Below are positions 1 through 11,767 of a DNA stretch of 64,000 bases, one piece after another (within the stretch, counting starts at the first letter, position 1; each line of letters begins with the position of its first letter). A program made the position numbers and the translations under genes. The notes beneath the pieces were generated by a model. That model searched no databases. It was not told the origin of the DNA and saw nothing but the letters and a program-made list of their open reading frames with translations. Source of the DNA: Oscarella lobularis (lineage: Eukaryota > Porifera > Homoscleromorpha > Homosclerophorida > Oscarellidae); NCBI RefSeq assembly GCF_947507565.1, contig NC_089192.1, positions 372,001 to 436,000 on the forward strand, given 5' to 3'.

Positions 1-2122
1 TTCCACCTCTCCAGGTGAGAGAAGCAAAGATAGAGGATCCCTTGCACGCTTTTCTGACGTCTCAAAACTGATTAGAATGTAAAGTGTGGAAGAATCCGCT
101 GAGTCTCTTTCGAGGGGCCGAGTATCAGAGGTGATTTGCGTTTCGCGCGAGAGTCGTTTTTCCGCTCTTGCAGCAATGCCTCGCAGATATCGACTAGCAA
201 CTGGGATCGATTACCTCACGACTTTTGACTCCAATATGACTCTACAAGAGAATCAAGTCAGACTATGATTACATATACCAATAGAGCAATGTAACGTATC
301 TAATAACTATACGTAGTCTCATTTTACGCGTGACTCAGACGAAAGAAGTTCCAATGAAGTCGAATCGCGTACATGAAGTCGTACATGCTTAGAGGAAAAG
401 AGAGACCCGTCCCCTTTTTGCAGTGATGTATCGCGCGTGGCAAGAAACAAATCCAAAGAATCGGCTTAATATGGCTCAAAAAGCGCTCACCATTGATCCC
501 AAGTAATAAACGAATACATGTGCCACTGGTTTCTAATAGCAATGTTTGTCTTTAGTTGCCCATCTGCATTGGTTTTACTGGCTGAAGAAAAAGCAGAGAC
601 TATTGTCGAGGTAGCTCTGTGCTTTTTCTCTCCCTTCATTACCCCGTGCATTTTCTACTTAGATTGAACGATACCTGAAAGTCGCTCTGAAGTCGGCCGA
701 AGAGCAGCAGCGCAAAACGCATTTTTCGCGCGACGGACACAGAGACGCGACGTCGACGTCCGACCCCATGCAAAGTGAGACAACTCGACTCCAAACGCTA
801 GACTCCACGTGACTCCTTTCTACTTTAGAAAGAGAAACGAATCTCTGCGTGTACATTCGACGACGTCTGGCCATGTGCTATAGAAAACAAGGACGAAACA
901 AGGAGGCAGTAAAGATGATGAAAGACGTGAGGCTGGAAAATTCTGAGGGGGGGAAAAAATTTCCCGCAATTCGTTTTCTTAGCTTCAGAAAGAATTTCCG
1001 ACCATGAACGTTTTGAATATCCACGAAAACTTAATCGAGGCTCTTCTAGAGATGCACGCTTACGCAGAAGTTCAGGTAAAATAGATCAATATAACCTGTA
1101 CCATAACTGACTGTCCCTTCAGCAAGTTCTAGCGAAATACGACGGTGAGGAATTTGCCAACTCGCTACGCATTGGTTACACATCGTCTTCCCCAGATATC
1201 AGTCTCCCCAAATCCGCGACTATCTGTTACACAGCTGCACTCATGAAAGCTCGTACAGTAGCTGATAAGTAATCAATTAATAACGGGGGGTTCCAATATA
1301 TTCTGACGTCTTGTATGCGATCTAGATTTAGTCCTGACATTGCTACGCGCCGCGGGCTCAGCGCAGCTGAGTTAGCAGCAGTCGATGTCATACATAGGGC
1401 CGTCGAGTTCAATCCCCACGTCCCTAAGGTACGAGACGGAATCGAATAATTGATTCCATCCCTATTCCCTCCCTCCCAGTATCTCCTGGAGCTAAAGAGC
1501 ATTGTTCTGCCGCCGGAGCACATCCTCAAGCGAGGAGACAGCGAGGCGGTGGCATACGCGTTCTATCACTTGCGTCACTGGAAAGAAGTCGACGGGGCAC
1601 TCCAGCTGCTCTACTTCACGTGGGAAGGAGGTACGTACGAGGTTTATATGAGCAGCTATGTGCATGTGTGTGCGCGTAGCGTTTAACTTGGTACCTTATC
1701 CGCTGGAAAAGGGCCACTACTTCCATCCGTACCCGTCATGCACAGAGGCAGTTGATAAGGAGCTTCTTCCGGGTATGATTGACTTTTCTCTTGAATGGTT
1801 TCTCGTTGATTCTTTTCCCCGCCTGTTTTTAGCCCATCATAAGGTGTCCGTCTATCCGAAAAAAGAACTACCGTTTTTCATTCTTTTCACCGGATTCCTG
1901 TGCACTTTTACGGCCGCTTTGGCGCTGACGACTCACCAGTATCCCGAACTCATGGCACGAGTCGCTCGAGTGGTGAGAGAACTCCTATCCTTTTCTAAAA
2001 AATAACAACAACGGATTATCTCTTAGGTAACTGGCTGGCTCTCAGCACCAATTATGTTCCTGTTGGAGAAACTAGAAGCCCTTCTACCCTCTCACATCTG
2101 GCATCAGCTAACTAGAGCATAA
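1..2122 (+). CDS. ST7: ST7 (suppressor of tumorigenicity 7) orthologue, 3' part of the gene
   Basis: Successive short exons spell ST7 in order: [16 protein letters not shown] at 85-130, [11 protein letters not shown] near 430-510, [12 protein letters not shown] near 575-610, [20 protein letters not shown] near 850-925, [20 protein letters not shown] to 1075, [18 protein letters not shown] near 1205, [15 protein letters not shown] across 1410-1500, [20 protein letters not shown], a hydrophobic segment with [21 protein letters not shown], and the end [10 protein letters not shown] with TAA at 2120-2122. ST7 is a multi-pass membrane protein with TPR-like helices and an unclear biochemical role. 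The 5' end lies outside the window: bases 1-14 are the tail of an exon followed by gtgaga. I could not resolve the exon around 339-420. Introns are about 50 bp. It converges on the protease gene, with 149 bp between the two stops. Confidence 0.95.
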
Positions 2123-2271
2123 AAACAGTTCTAACGAGACAGTGATTCGTCTGAAATATAAGTTGAATCGCATTGCGCTATAGGGGATGGGGGGAAGCAC
2201 GCAAACATACACAAATCATACGCAGAGCAGCGACAGCGCAGCAGTCACGGCGTCTGCTAGAACCACTCCAA

Positions 2272-4454
2272 CTACATCTTGATATTGACGTATGTTGGAT
2301 TGGTCGCGACGCCGCAGTTGTTGTCCTTTTGAGACATGAGGGTATAGCCGTTATTTCCCCAGTAGGTCGACCACGAGTTCTTGATCAACCAGTAGGCTTC
2401 GCCGTTGATGGTGCCGTAGCCGACGGCAAGAACGGAATGATCCAGATCATCCATTCCATTGCCTTAATAATTAAAACTAATTATTATTATTATTGAAATG
2501 TTAGAGAGGGATTACCGCATTCGGGTTCAAAGTAGACTCCACTTGAATAGAATGAAAAGGAGCGGTGCGACGCGTCGATGTTGACTGCGACCGGACCCTT
2601 TGTAGCAATAGCAGTCTGCAGGGCCGATTGACTGCCTGACGTCACGTTGACATAGCTAGCAAGACGCGCTCCAACTGTAGCATTGGCAAAATGACACTCC
2701 CCATCCTAAGAAGGAAAAACAATCAAAACTAATTATTGATTTTCTTCAAAACGTACAGCCATCAGATATTGCCCGTAACTATCCGACGTCGCTATGCCAC
2801 CGTGCTTCATGATCCACTCGTAGGCGCGCCACTCTTCGCCGCCGTCGCAGCCGTTGTTGCCGTAGCCCCACGTGCAATCGATGAGATTCTGCTGGGATAG
2901 CGGCGTCATGAACGTGCTATTATTCGCGAGGAAAAGGGCTCCTTCGATGGACTCGGACGTTCCAAAGCTCCAGCAACTTCCACAGATACCCTGATCCTTA
3001 ACCCGAGTCACGGCACCTTAATAAGTAAAATTATTAATAGACTAAATTTAGACTCTATAGCGATCTTCTTCTATACTGCGTGGTAATGTGTCCTCGTTTC
3101 GAATTCTTACCAAATATTCTCCAGTCCATGGTGTCAGGCGTGGCAGTGACCATTTCGTCGGTCATTTCAAACGGGAGACCGTTGTTGTCTCTGGTGTAGC
3201 GATATCCACGCATCTTTGTCCGTTCCTCGTCGCTCAGATCAGCAAGATGATTCACGGCGACGTTGTAACTGAGATGACGGCGATTCGTCGAATGAACAAA
3301 CCTAGACAACATCGTCAATCCTTTATCTCAATCTATAGCTCTTCTTTACCTATAGTTGTGACGAAAATGAGACTTGCGCTGTTCGTGCTCCGCCGCATTG
3401 GCGTACTCTTTTCCGTGCACCGACTTGAACTTGTCGAACTGGCGATCCACTTCTCCCGTATTCGTCAAGAGCTCGCCTATCGGATTGGACGCCGTTCGCA
3501 GCCCAAAATCCGCTTCCACGCCGGGTCCAGGAAACATCTCACACGGATAGCCTAAAAATAATGAGACTAACCCACCCATAGCGACGCTGTTTTCACTTAC
3601 TCGACGAAATTTCAAAGACTTTTTCCGGTATTCCGTCCTCGTAAACTTTAAAAGTGACGTACTTGATGACGTATTTGTCGTAGTGGGACCCGAATAGGTT
3701 GTCGTAGCCGACGAATTCGAAATAGACGGGCACCTTGAAGGGCATCTCTTCGGTCGGCGGCAAAACGAACAGAGTATAGGTGTTCCGCTTGTATCCGTTC
3801 GTCTCTTTCATCACGTAGCGATCGCATGCAAGACCCTCATAAGAATCGGGACCCATGTTCTAGAGAGAGAGAGAGAGAGAGAGAAAATGAGAAGCTCTCC
3901 TAAAGACTACTTGGTGACACAACGCCTGTGCATACTATGAAAAGGACTTTTTTACAGTCTCTATACGTATATGCAGTGATCTGTTGTCTCTATCACTAAA
4001 GCTACTTCACTTCTTCTAACCGTGAAATTATCTGTTGCTGGAAGAACGCTCTGGATGCTTGTCATCGGCTCGTCCGACGTCCCGTTGGCGCCGAAACACT
4101 TCATTTCGTTCATTGTTGTCTCCGTCGTTTCAGGGACGACTTTGTATAAGGCGCCGTAAGGGGTCTGATCGGCTCGTTGGTAAATGTAGTTCAATCCGTC
4201 TAAAATCGAAGGGAAAGACTCGTGCGAGTTGCAATTCGACGTTCTTTTGCCGTACCGTAGTAGACTTGGAGACTGCGGCGGTTTTTTCCGTCGTAATAGG
4301 CGCGGAACGGTTCGACGATCTCCGAATATGGCATCTCGATGGTGCCAGTCGCTTCGTAGGCGATATCTGTCGACCATAACGGCGCATCGAGGCTCGCACA
4401 AAGGATTAGGCTCGCCAGAAAGCAGAGCGAAGCAGTCACCGCATGCGATCCCAT
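2272..4454 (-). CDS. 26/29-kDa-type papain-family cysteine protease (C1A)
   Basis: The start at 4454 gives a signal peptide ([19 protein letters not shown]) and then the N-terminal domain typical of insect 26-29-p, crustacean digestive cysteine protease and Dictyostelium cfaD ([17 protein letters not shown], then [19 protein letters not shown]). An I29-like propeptide region follows ([35 protein letters not shown]). The mature protease has [13 protein letters not shown] (oxyanion Gln, catalytic Cys), the [12 protein letters not shown] region, [11 protein letters not shown] (catalytic His) and [11 protein letters not shown] (catalytic Asn), with the stop at 2272-2274. All catalytic residues are present, so it should be an active lysosomal or secreted endopeptidase. 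It has about eight exons with short introns. One intron holds a (GA)n run at 3862-3884. Confidence 0.95.
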
Positions 4455-6065
4455 GACTGTCTCGTGATTTTTGGTCAGTTCGCGTACGTTAGGCGCATGG
4501 GAAATTTCATTAGCGCCGAATGGTGGAAAAAAACGATTTCACCGTACCTCGCGCGTATTCCGCAAAGCGTAAGACGAAATCGCGAAGAAAGGCAGCCACG
4601 AGGCATTTCCGCCATCTTGAGTGCAGCGCGTGAAATCTTGCGTCATTTCGTTACCAAAAATAAATTGCTGACGAATCATTAGTCAAACCGGTATTCAAAA
4701 CCGGTTTACAAATTCACGCCTATTCGGTGGAACAAATCAGAGCGCTGGATGAGCCCCACGTGACTCCAACGAACCAATGAGCGCGCTGGGTGGGGCTACG
4801 CTGTTCAAAAGCGAAGCGCACAACCGATTTCCTTCAGTTGCGGCTGAGGGTGGATGTTTCGCGGTTCGCTGCGTCTCGTCCTTGAACGGACCGGCTCGGG
4901 GGAAGGCAAAAGGCAAGTCTGGATTGGCGGATCAGCGTGGCCCACGGTTTTTACCGTGCCGGAGCCCGTAGGCAGGGCGAAGGGGGGCTTCGGCCTCGGT
5001 ACGCGCACTGGGCAAAACGATCGCTTAGGTCTTATTGTTGCCAACAAGCACGAACTGCGCTAGGCTCGAGCGGTTACGGCTTGGAGGGGGTGTTCATTTA
5101 TGGCCTGGTTGCCGGCACTTGTCTCACCCGATGGCACGATTAGACCGACGATGATCCGGCTCAGGTGAAGTCAATTTCGGCATTGCACTGTCTTTCTTGT
5201 CGGCCTCTACAAACAGTGGTCGGCCGTTCTCCAACCCAGAAGCCCTGGTTCTTAGCCTTGTGCTTACCAATGTGGTCAGGTATCGTCGCGCCGGGGGACT
5301 CGGTATTAGGGACCGACTACTCGTCCAGGCGGATACTGATTGGGGGGGCCGATGAAGCCGCAACTCACCCGAAACTTTTTGGAAGGGAGTCATCGCTTTG
5401 CGAAGACTTCCCTGGGCTACGAAGCGTCCGAACCTCCACGCGGTGTAGCCTGGATAACGCTAATACGGACGCAACCAAAAGGTACGTACAACGATTATTT
5501 GGCAGAGACTAATAGGTATTTGATTTTTAGGTCGCGCGCTGGATGAAGGAAAACGATCGAAGGACGAAGACAGAAGGAAGAATGGAAAGATCGACGACGA
5601 GCACGAAGAAAAACGAGAGATCCACGACGAAGACTGAACGAAGGATCGAGTGGACATGTTAGAATAATTAATTTTTGCATGAGTGTACTGTAAAATCGCT
5701 GTGTAGAGTGTGTGTGGAAATAAAAAATCATGACTCGAACGTTTGGCCGTCGCGTATTTGGAGAGAGGATTTATTTCTCGCTTAGCCTGCGAATCTGCGA
5801 TGCAACGGACGTTTTTCTGACCGGATTGATCAAACGAGGCAGAGGCAAGCGATTTTCACGCGATTCGCCAAAGAAATGCTCTCAGAGCTCGAATTGAGGC
5901 CCGCGATTTCGTTTTTGGACCTAAAGGAGGCTTCACGAACGAAACAGAGCTCGGTGTGAGGGTAAGCGAAGACGAAATAGCTAAACCAGGAGTTGCAGCG
6001 CCGGTCCCGTGATCTACAATGGAGGAGACGGAGGATCGATGGTCTCAGAGACTCTATCCGAGTCG
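4455..6065. other. Unassigned interval upstream of the protease
   Basis: About 1.6 kb with no gene I recognise. The part next to 4454 must hold the protease promoter. Bases 4770-5140 are GC-rich and open for 60-80 codons in several frames, but no reading looks like a known family. A possible 3' gene end near 5340-5724 is listed separately. From 5740 to 6065 I see only short open stretches and no convincing exon chain. No transposon ends, tRNA or repeat structure was recognised. Confidence 0.4.
5340..5724 (+). other. Possible terminal exons of an unrecognised + strand gene
   Basis: An open stretch ends at a strong donor (AAAAG|gtacgt, intron from 5482). A matching acceptor (tttttag, ending at 5530) keeps the frame into a charged tail beginning GRALDEGKRSKDEDRRKNGK and stopping at 5635-5637. 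An AATAAA follows at 5719-5724. Donor, acceptor, phase and polyadenylation signal agree, so a transcript end is plausible. The upstream coding part is not recognisable and the tail is low complexity. It could instead be a non-coding transcript or chance. Confidence 0.25.
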
Positions 6066-6150
6066 CATTTAGACAAAAGAGCCGTGCACGAGAAAATTCT
6101 TTATTTCGCTGTCCGAGAGCCTACCGTGCGCTAGAAAAAGCCTGTAAAGT
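6066..6150. repeat. Left end of the tandem-duplicated adaptor unit (copy 1)
   Basis: The stretch starting with catttagacaaaagagccgt recurs at 8966-9040, with the same follow-on pieces (cgagaaaatt, gagcctaccgtgcgctagaaa). It is the 3' flank of an adaptor gene in both places, with a short deletion in the second copy. It marks the left boundary of the duplicated unit. Confidence 0.8.
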
Positions 6151-6309
6151 AGTAAAGTCCTTACATATTGGGCGTTGTGGTTCAATCAGAACTACGGCTG
6201 AAGAATTCTATAAAATGATGGGCAAATATTGAGCGAAACATCTACATTTTACAGAGAGTAAGTCAGAGATCGAGCCAGCGCAATGACAAGACAAATAAAG
6301 CAAATCAGC

Positions 6310-8278
6310 TTAGCAGAGACAAATGTCAATTAGGTCTGTAATGTCTGTGATTTCTTTTTTATTCTCTTGGGTGCCCTTCGAAAAAACTATAAAAAGAGCC
6401 TTTTTGATTATACTGCACTTATCTGCCATAAATGCTAACCTTGAAACCTCTGCTCAATTCACTGTCAGACTGGCTGCCTGGCTTCATTGATTTCTTAGAG
6501 TTCGTCTGATCCTCGTTAGAATCACTAACTATCTCATTTCCGAATGAAGGCGATCTCTAAGCGCAAAATAGTACGTTTGATATTGTCACCTTATACTTTG
6601 GCCTACCGATGATAGAAAAGAACCACAGCTAGATCTTGAAAACTGCGAGAATCTTGTTGCGTCGCTTTGAGGATCACCTACAGTAGACACTGCGTCAGAA
6701 AACTAAAACACCGGACAGGCATAGAAAGACACCATCACTGAATCTGCTACTCCAATTCAATGGTCGAGCGTTCGTTCTTGGTTTTGGCTACATCAAGAAG
6801 CATTAAAGTCAATAAGGATTCAACAGTCGTAATCCTCAGTTAAACCTTGCAGCGTTTTTGAATTGGAAAAGGAGTTCCACATGAATCCGCTGAGGATTTA
6901 GGACACAATTGTTCCTTAGTGATTTCTGTAGATTCAGAGGCTTCAACAGGCTCATAAGCATTGCTGTATTCCAAGGGAGCGGGCTAAGAAAGCTTAGACA
7001 TATATCTAGATGCTCACTGCTTCAATAATGCGCTCTTACATCCGCTTCACTGAAAGTCGGCACAAATTCAGGCCTAAGAAAATATAGGATAGGAGATGAC
7101 AACGCAGTTTTTATTTATAAAATGTCTACGAGGCAGAAGAAAAAAACTGCATCTGAGTGGTGGCGTACGGGGTGGCCTCTGGTATTGGCTCTAAAGATGA
7201 CAAGAATGATGACTTATGCAGCATAAACAAAATAACTTGACTTTACTTAAAGACGTCGAAGATTCATTTCCAATAACATGAACTGCACTTGGAAGACACG
7301 CTCGAAGGTCGTCAACGCTGGGACAGTCGCCAAGTCCACACTTTGGAAAATTCCTCTTTACCATAGCTGCATACTCTGCAAAAGAAAATGATTTTCTCTT
7401 TTTGGCTCCATCTTTACTTACGTTTCAAGCCTTCTCTGTCATGCTCGGAGCAGACAAAGACATTGGGACCATAGACGGGATGTTCCTCATAGTAATACTG
7501 ACGCTCGCCAGCGAAAGCAGTATGTGGATGTCCTGAGTAGTAGCGAGGCATCTTCACAACAACGATATGAGGAAACGAGAGACTTTGGAGTGGTTGGGAA
7601 CGTCGAATTTCACTGTCTGGCCGAACGAATGTGAACTCTCCCTTAGCAACGACACTTCCTTGTCGAATCAATTCGACGTCTACTGTTTCAGGAATTTCCC
7701 ACACTATTAAATCTGTCAGATGAGGTCAAGACAATAGTGACAAAACCTTACTTGGGGAATGGGAGTCAATAACGCCAGGCTTAAGCTGCGTAGCAGTCGT
7801 CTTAGCGCATCGAACGTTACCAGGGCTGGAGAAGAAGACAACAATTCTATCCGTATCCCTCACTTGCACTCCATCGGGTAGAGTCAAAAAGAGTTGTATT
7901 TCTTCGTTGAGCTTGGCTTTGGGAGGACTGATTGTCAGTTTGTCTCTGTTGATATCGGAGGAAGGTGCCAGTGCCGGCTCCTGACGCTGGAGAAATTTAT
8001 CATTATCTACACTATCCTTACGAACTCATGACAAGATCATACCAATTGGAGTGAAGTCAATGAACTGCTGCGGGGAGGTGGCGGCGGCGGCGGTCGCCGC
8101 AGTGGCAAACGATTTATCGCTATCGCTTCGGAATTCACATAGTCAGGATCACCGTCAAACGGAGTCTGCGACGAGCTGCCAGTGGATTGCCCGCTGCGCC
8201 GTCGATGATCTAGTACGGGGACAGCCTGTGGCAAAACGCTTGCACCATTGACGCTGCTCCCGTACCGTTTTCTGGCAT
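6310..8278 (-). CDS. Adaptor-like protein A: Tyr motif, poly-Pro, IPT/TIG-like domain
   Basis: The start (MPEN, 8278) was chosen by matching the first intron to paralogue B: both have a 13-nt first coding exon ending AACG and an acceptor tag|AT. Next come GDPDYVNSEAI (a pYxN motif of the Grb2-SH2 type) and RRPPPPPPPRS. An IPT/TIG-like domain follows (TISPPKAKLNEEIQLFLTLP, VVFFSSPGNVRCAKTTATQL, SVVAKGEFTFVRPD). A conserved block then has HPVYGPNVFVCSEHDREGLK and a CPSVDDLRACLP helix. The tail has SNAYEPVEA, a serine-rich DPQSD stretch and the end TDLIDICLC. The domain pattern loosely resembles the DBB region of BCAP/BANK1/Dof adaptors, but no TIR or ankyrin repeats are present. The gene model is solid by paralogy; the function is tentative. 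Confidence 0.6.
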
Positions 8279-8828
8279 GTTTCACCCAAGACTGTCCACG
8301 GTGCGTTCGACGAGTAATTCTTATATACACTCGTAAAGGAAAATCCCTCTTGCGTAATCATTGTTTACAAGCACAAGAAGGGTCAATGAGGCACAACTAT
8401 CAGAATAAATCTAAAGACGGAGATTCCCATTAGAACTTTGAGCGCTTGCCATCCAACTGTCAATCGTTTGCACGTCCCCAACTCAGAGTCCCCCCTAGAT
8501 GTAATCCCCCTGCAGTGAACATTACGAAAGGATCACCACTCCCCCAGTACCCTCCTACACTGCATATGTTGTTTGCACCAGAGATACCGGTGAAACAGGC
8601 TCTAAAACTAACAGACAAAGAGGACGAGAACATTGCTAGGGCCTTTTGTGCACGATATAGACGGTGACTGCTTTTCTTAGTGTGAAATTTGTTTTTATAT
8701 CTCCTGGCAGCCTTATCAAAATCCTAAGTGTCACGCCTCGCAGTTCTTGAAATAGATCAATTTCAGTTTTAGTCTACGACGGGCCGGGTTTCGAGATGGT
8801 GCAGCTGTAGTGCGCAGGGCAAAGACAC
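8279..8828. other. Upstream region of adaptor A
   Basis: About 550 bp between the adaptor A start and the orphan lectin promoter copy. It must contain the adaptor A promoter. One 73-codon open stretch (8446-8667) has no recognisable family and no matching copy upstream of adaptor B, so I do not call it a gene. Confidence 0.4.
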
Positions 8829-8971
8829 TTTCTCTCTGCATGGCGAATGGCCAGCAGCCAATCAGATGTGAGACGCCACCTGTGGCTGATCATGGGCTGA
8901 TGATCTGCCCTCTTGTAAATGAGCAACGAACGGTTAGATAGCTAGTGAGTATCCGCATCAAGTACCATTTA
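8829..8971 (+). promoter_or_regulatory. Orphan copy of the lectin promoter
   Basis: This is nearly identical to 11595-11744, the region just upstream of lectin C, including CCAATCAGATGTGAGAC, the segment around gctgatcatgggctgatgat and gctagtgagtatccgcatca. Here it runs not into a lectin but, at the shared bases cattta, into the 3' flank of adaptor B. It is therefore a promoter copy without its gene, left by tandem duplication. Whether it is still active cannot be told. Confidence 0.75.
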
Positions 8972-9040
8972 GACAAAAGAGCCGTGCGCGAGAAAATTTT
9001 TTAGAGCCTACCGTGCGCTAGAAAGAGCGTGTAAATTCAC
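8966..9040. repeat. Left end of the adaptor unit (copy 2) and duplication seam
   Basis: Repeats 6066-6150. The six bases cattta at 8966-8971 are shared by the unit's left end (6066-6071) and by the lectin promoter (11739-11744), so the junction used 6-bp microhomology. Confidence 0.8.
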
Positions 9041-9076
9041 AAATAAAGAAATTGAGATAAAATTGGGATCAATCAC

Positions 9077-11214
9077 TCATCCAAGGCGTTCAGTTACGTC
9101 TTTTTCACTTTTGTAACTTGCATTTTGCGAAAAAACTAAACTCCGCACATTAGATTTATTAGTTTTTGCCTGAGATATGAAAACCTTGTAAGAAGACTTT
9201 TTCACCACTTCGCTTTCCGAATTGCTGTCATCGTGAGACGTGTTGCGTTTCATGTCCAAATCACTGATAACTCCAATGCCACTGTCAATGCTTCCAGCCA
9301 AGCTTGCAGGAAGCAACTCCTTTTTCAAAAATGGTTCAACTTTATCGTTGCTTGAATAACGTCGTCCACTGTTTGAGGAGATGCCAGAATCGTTTGCCTG
9401 CAGCACCAATAATTAAGTAATTAACAAATTTAACTCTTAGGCTACCGATTTCAAAGGCAAAGTGCGAGATTTTGACTCAGCTGATAAAGTATGTGAAAGA
9501 GCAAAATTAGTTTGCAGGGCTTTTGTTACCTGTGATTGATTCAACTGATGCATTTGACCGACAAGAAGTACTAGTTGTCGAGAATCGAGATAATCTGCCA
9601 GGGGAGTCAGACTGAGGATCGGCTAGTAGAACGTGCAAGGTGTTAAATTCTAAGATTCTGAACAAATCGTGCAAGCTGCACCATCACTCATTAGACTGCT
9701 GTTCCTATGCAACGGTCGAGGTTTTCTTGGCATTGGCTAAAAGAAAGAATGCTGTCAAAAGAATTACATTCTTCAACACTCGTGTAACCACCTTGCAATA
9801 TCTTTGACTTGGGAAAGGCGTTCCATAAGAATCCACTGAACTGACTGAAGACTTGGGACCCACCTTTTCCTTGGGCTTCATATTTCTGGTTACAAGTACT
9901 TCAACAGGTTCGTATGCATCGTTGTTTTCCATAGCGGGCTATCATAGGAAAGAAAAGTACGCCTTTTCACTTCGTTAATGTTGTGTTCGTACGGTCTCTG
10001 TCTCTTCAGCTGAAATCTCGTCATGTGAATAAAGCAGGTTAGACGTGGCATATGCAGAAATCGTGGGTACTGCTGGTTCTATTACGCACAGATACTTTAG
10101 AATAAAACATGAGTCGCATTCTATGTACTTGGCATCGTCGATTCAAGTTCGTCACTAAAGCGAATCAATCCGGGAAAATGGGCATGAAGTTCGTCAACGC
10201 TCGGGTCATCGTCAAGCTCGCAAAGCGGAAAATTCTCTTTCACCGCTTTGACGTATCCTAGAGGTACACACACACACATAAAATCAAAATTCGTTTAGCG
10301 GCTTTCTCTTAGGTTACGTTTTATTCCTTCCTTGTCGTCTTCAAAGCAAACATACACGTTGGAACCGTAGACGGGATGCTGTTTAAAATAGCAATACGGA
10401 AGCTGGCCGCCGCTCAACGCCGAACCCATATCGTCAACGAGATTCTGCCCGACGGCATAGCGAGGAGCTCTGACAAGGACAAGGGCAGGAAATGAAAGGG
10501 GCTGCTGAAACTGCTGAGCAACTCCAGTGACCGGAAAGTGAAAGGTAAACTTTCCTCTGGCAATGACAACGCCCGCCTGCATTCCTCCACCTCTCGATCG
10601 AATTAGCTCAACGCTCACCGTTTCCGCAACGGACCACTCTGTTTATTAATTAATTAACGAATCACTTTAGAGTATAAGCGTTTACGAGAGAAAACTGACT
10701 TGGTGAGTGGGAAACGAGAACTCCTTTTTTGAGTTGTCGAGTAGAGCTCGTGGCGCATCTCTTGTTACCGACACTGAAAAAGAAAACTTCCGCCTCGTCA
10801 GCGTCTTCCAGTCGTTCTCCGTTAGGGAGGGTAAGATAGATTTGTATTTCTTCGGGAATCGTTGCACTCGGTGGACTGATTGTCATGAAATCGTCCGCTT
10901 CGACTCCAGACTCCTGACTTTCGGAGCCAGACGAGGTAGCAAGTCTCTGCAGAGTTTTCCTGTTATTTCCTTCACGGGAAAAGGATCTTATACCGAGACC
11001 GAGCGGGGTCGTCGTGGAGGTACTGGTGGTGGTCGACGCCGTCCCGTCGGTGTCACATTCTCGTACAGTGGAGCGGCTTCGTTTGACGGCTTTGGTGTCT
11101 GCGACGTGCCGAGTTCGTCAGGCAGGTGCCCGTGTCTCTGTCGCAAATCTAATCAGGAAAAAATCAGCGGTTTTCTTGAAGGAAATAGCAATCCTTCGCA
11201 CCGTTTGTTTGCAT
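9077..11214 (-). CDS. Adaptor-like protein B, tandem paralogue of A
   Basis: It starts at 11214 (MQTN, then DLRQRHGHLPDELGTSQTP). Next are APLYENVTPTGRRRPPPVPP (a pYxN motif plus an SH3-type proline stretch), an IPT/TIG-like domain (TISPPSATIPEEIQIYLTLP, VFFFSVGNKRCATSSTRQL, VVIARGKFTFHFPVT), a block with HPVYGSNVYVCFEDDKEGIK and a DDPSVDELHAHFPGLIRF helix. The tail has NNDAYEPVEV, GTPFPSQRYCK, PMPRKPRPLHR and DPQSDSPGR, ending KDVTERLG with the stop at 9077-9079. Exon order and phases match adaptor A throughout; the C-terminal exons differ most. It is a probable cytosolic signalling adaptor: it has no signal peptide or membrane segment. It lies head to head with lectin C, 553 bp apart. Resemblance to DBB-type adaptors is weak and should be treated as a hypothesis. 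Confidence 0.6.
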
Positions 11215-11594
11215 GTTACGGAAGAGCACAGGACACAGGACAACGAATGAAAAAGTCACTCTAAGGAATCCTCTTTTACCTGCCTGATCGAGGGTGTTTT
11301 CCCCGAACGCACTGGCAATTACTCACACTGACTTGAAATCCCCATGATCATGAAAGTCTAGTGACCTCGAAGTTTCCCTGAGAGCACGTAATCTAAACTA
11401 ACATTGAAATCGTCATCAATCCGTTCGTTTGTTTGTTTGTTTTACCGTGATGTCTCCTAGCAAAGAAGTATTGACACGCGCGCCCGGCACGCAGAACGGA
11501 TCTTTCCTAGCCAGCAAACATGACAAGAATTTGAAAGTCTGTGCGGAACACGCACTTTGCACAAAAGCGCTCAACAATCACGCCAGCTCGTGGA

Positions 11595-11744
11595 TTTCTC
11601 TCTGCATGACGAATGGCATCTAGCCGGCAGCCAATCAGATGTGAGACGCCACCTGTGGCTGATCATGGGCTGATGATCTCCCCTCTTGTAAATGAGCAAC
11701 GAACGGTTAGATAGCTAGTGAGTATCCGCATCAAGTACCATTTA
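11595..11744 (+). promoter_or_regulatory. Lectin C promoter region
   Basis: The block upstream of the lectin C start shares with 8829-8971 and, less closely, with 13040-13165 an inverted-CCAAT-like core CCAATCAGATGTGAGAC, a cctcttg element and gctagtgagtatccg. It ends 23 bp before the ATG. Conservation across copies while the rest of the upstream region diverges suggests function, though recent duplication explains part of it. Confidence 0.55.
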
Positions 11745-11767
11745 CGCTTTACCAACGAACCAGCGCG

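Noticed and set aside
4805-5393. Open frames of 80-115 codons in the GC-rich interval on both strands
   Set aside because: No homology, no exon structure and biased composition; not called as genes.
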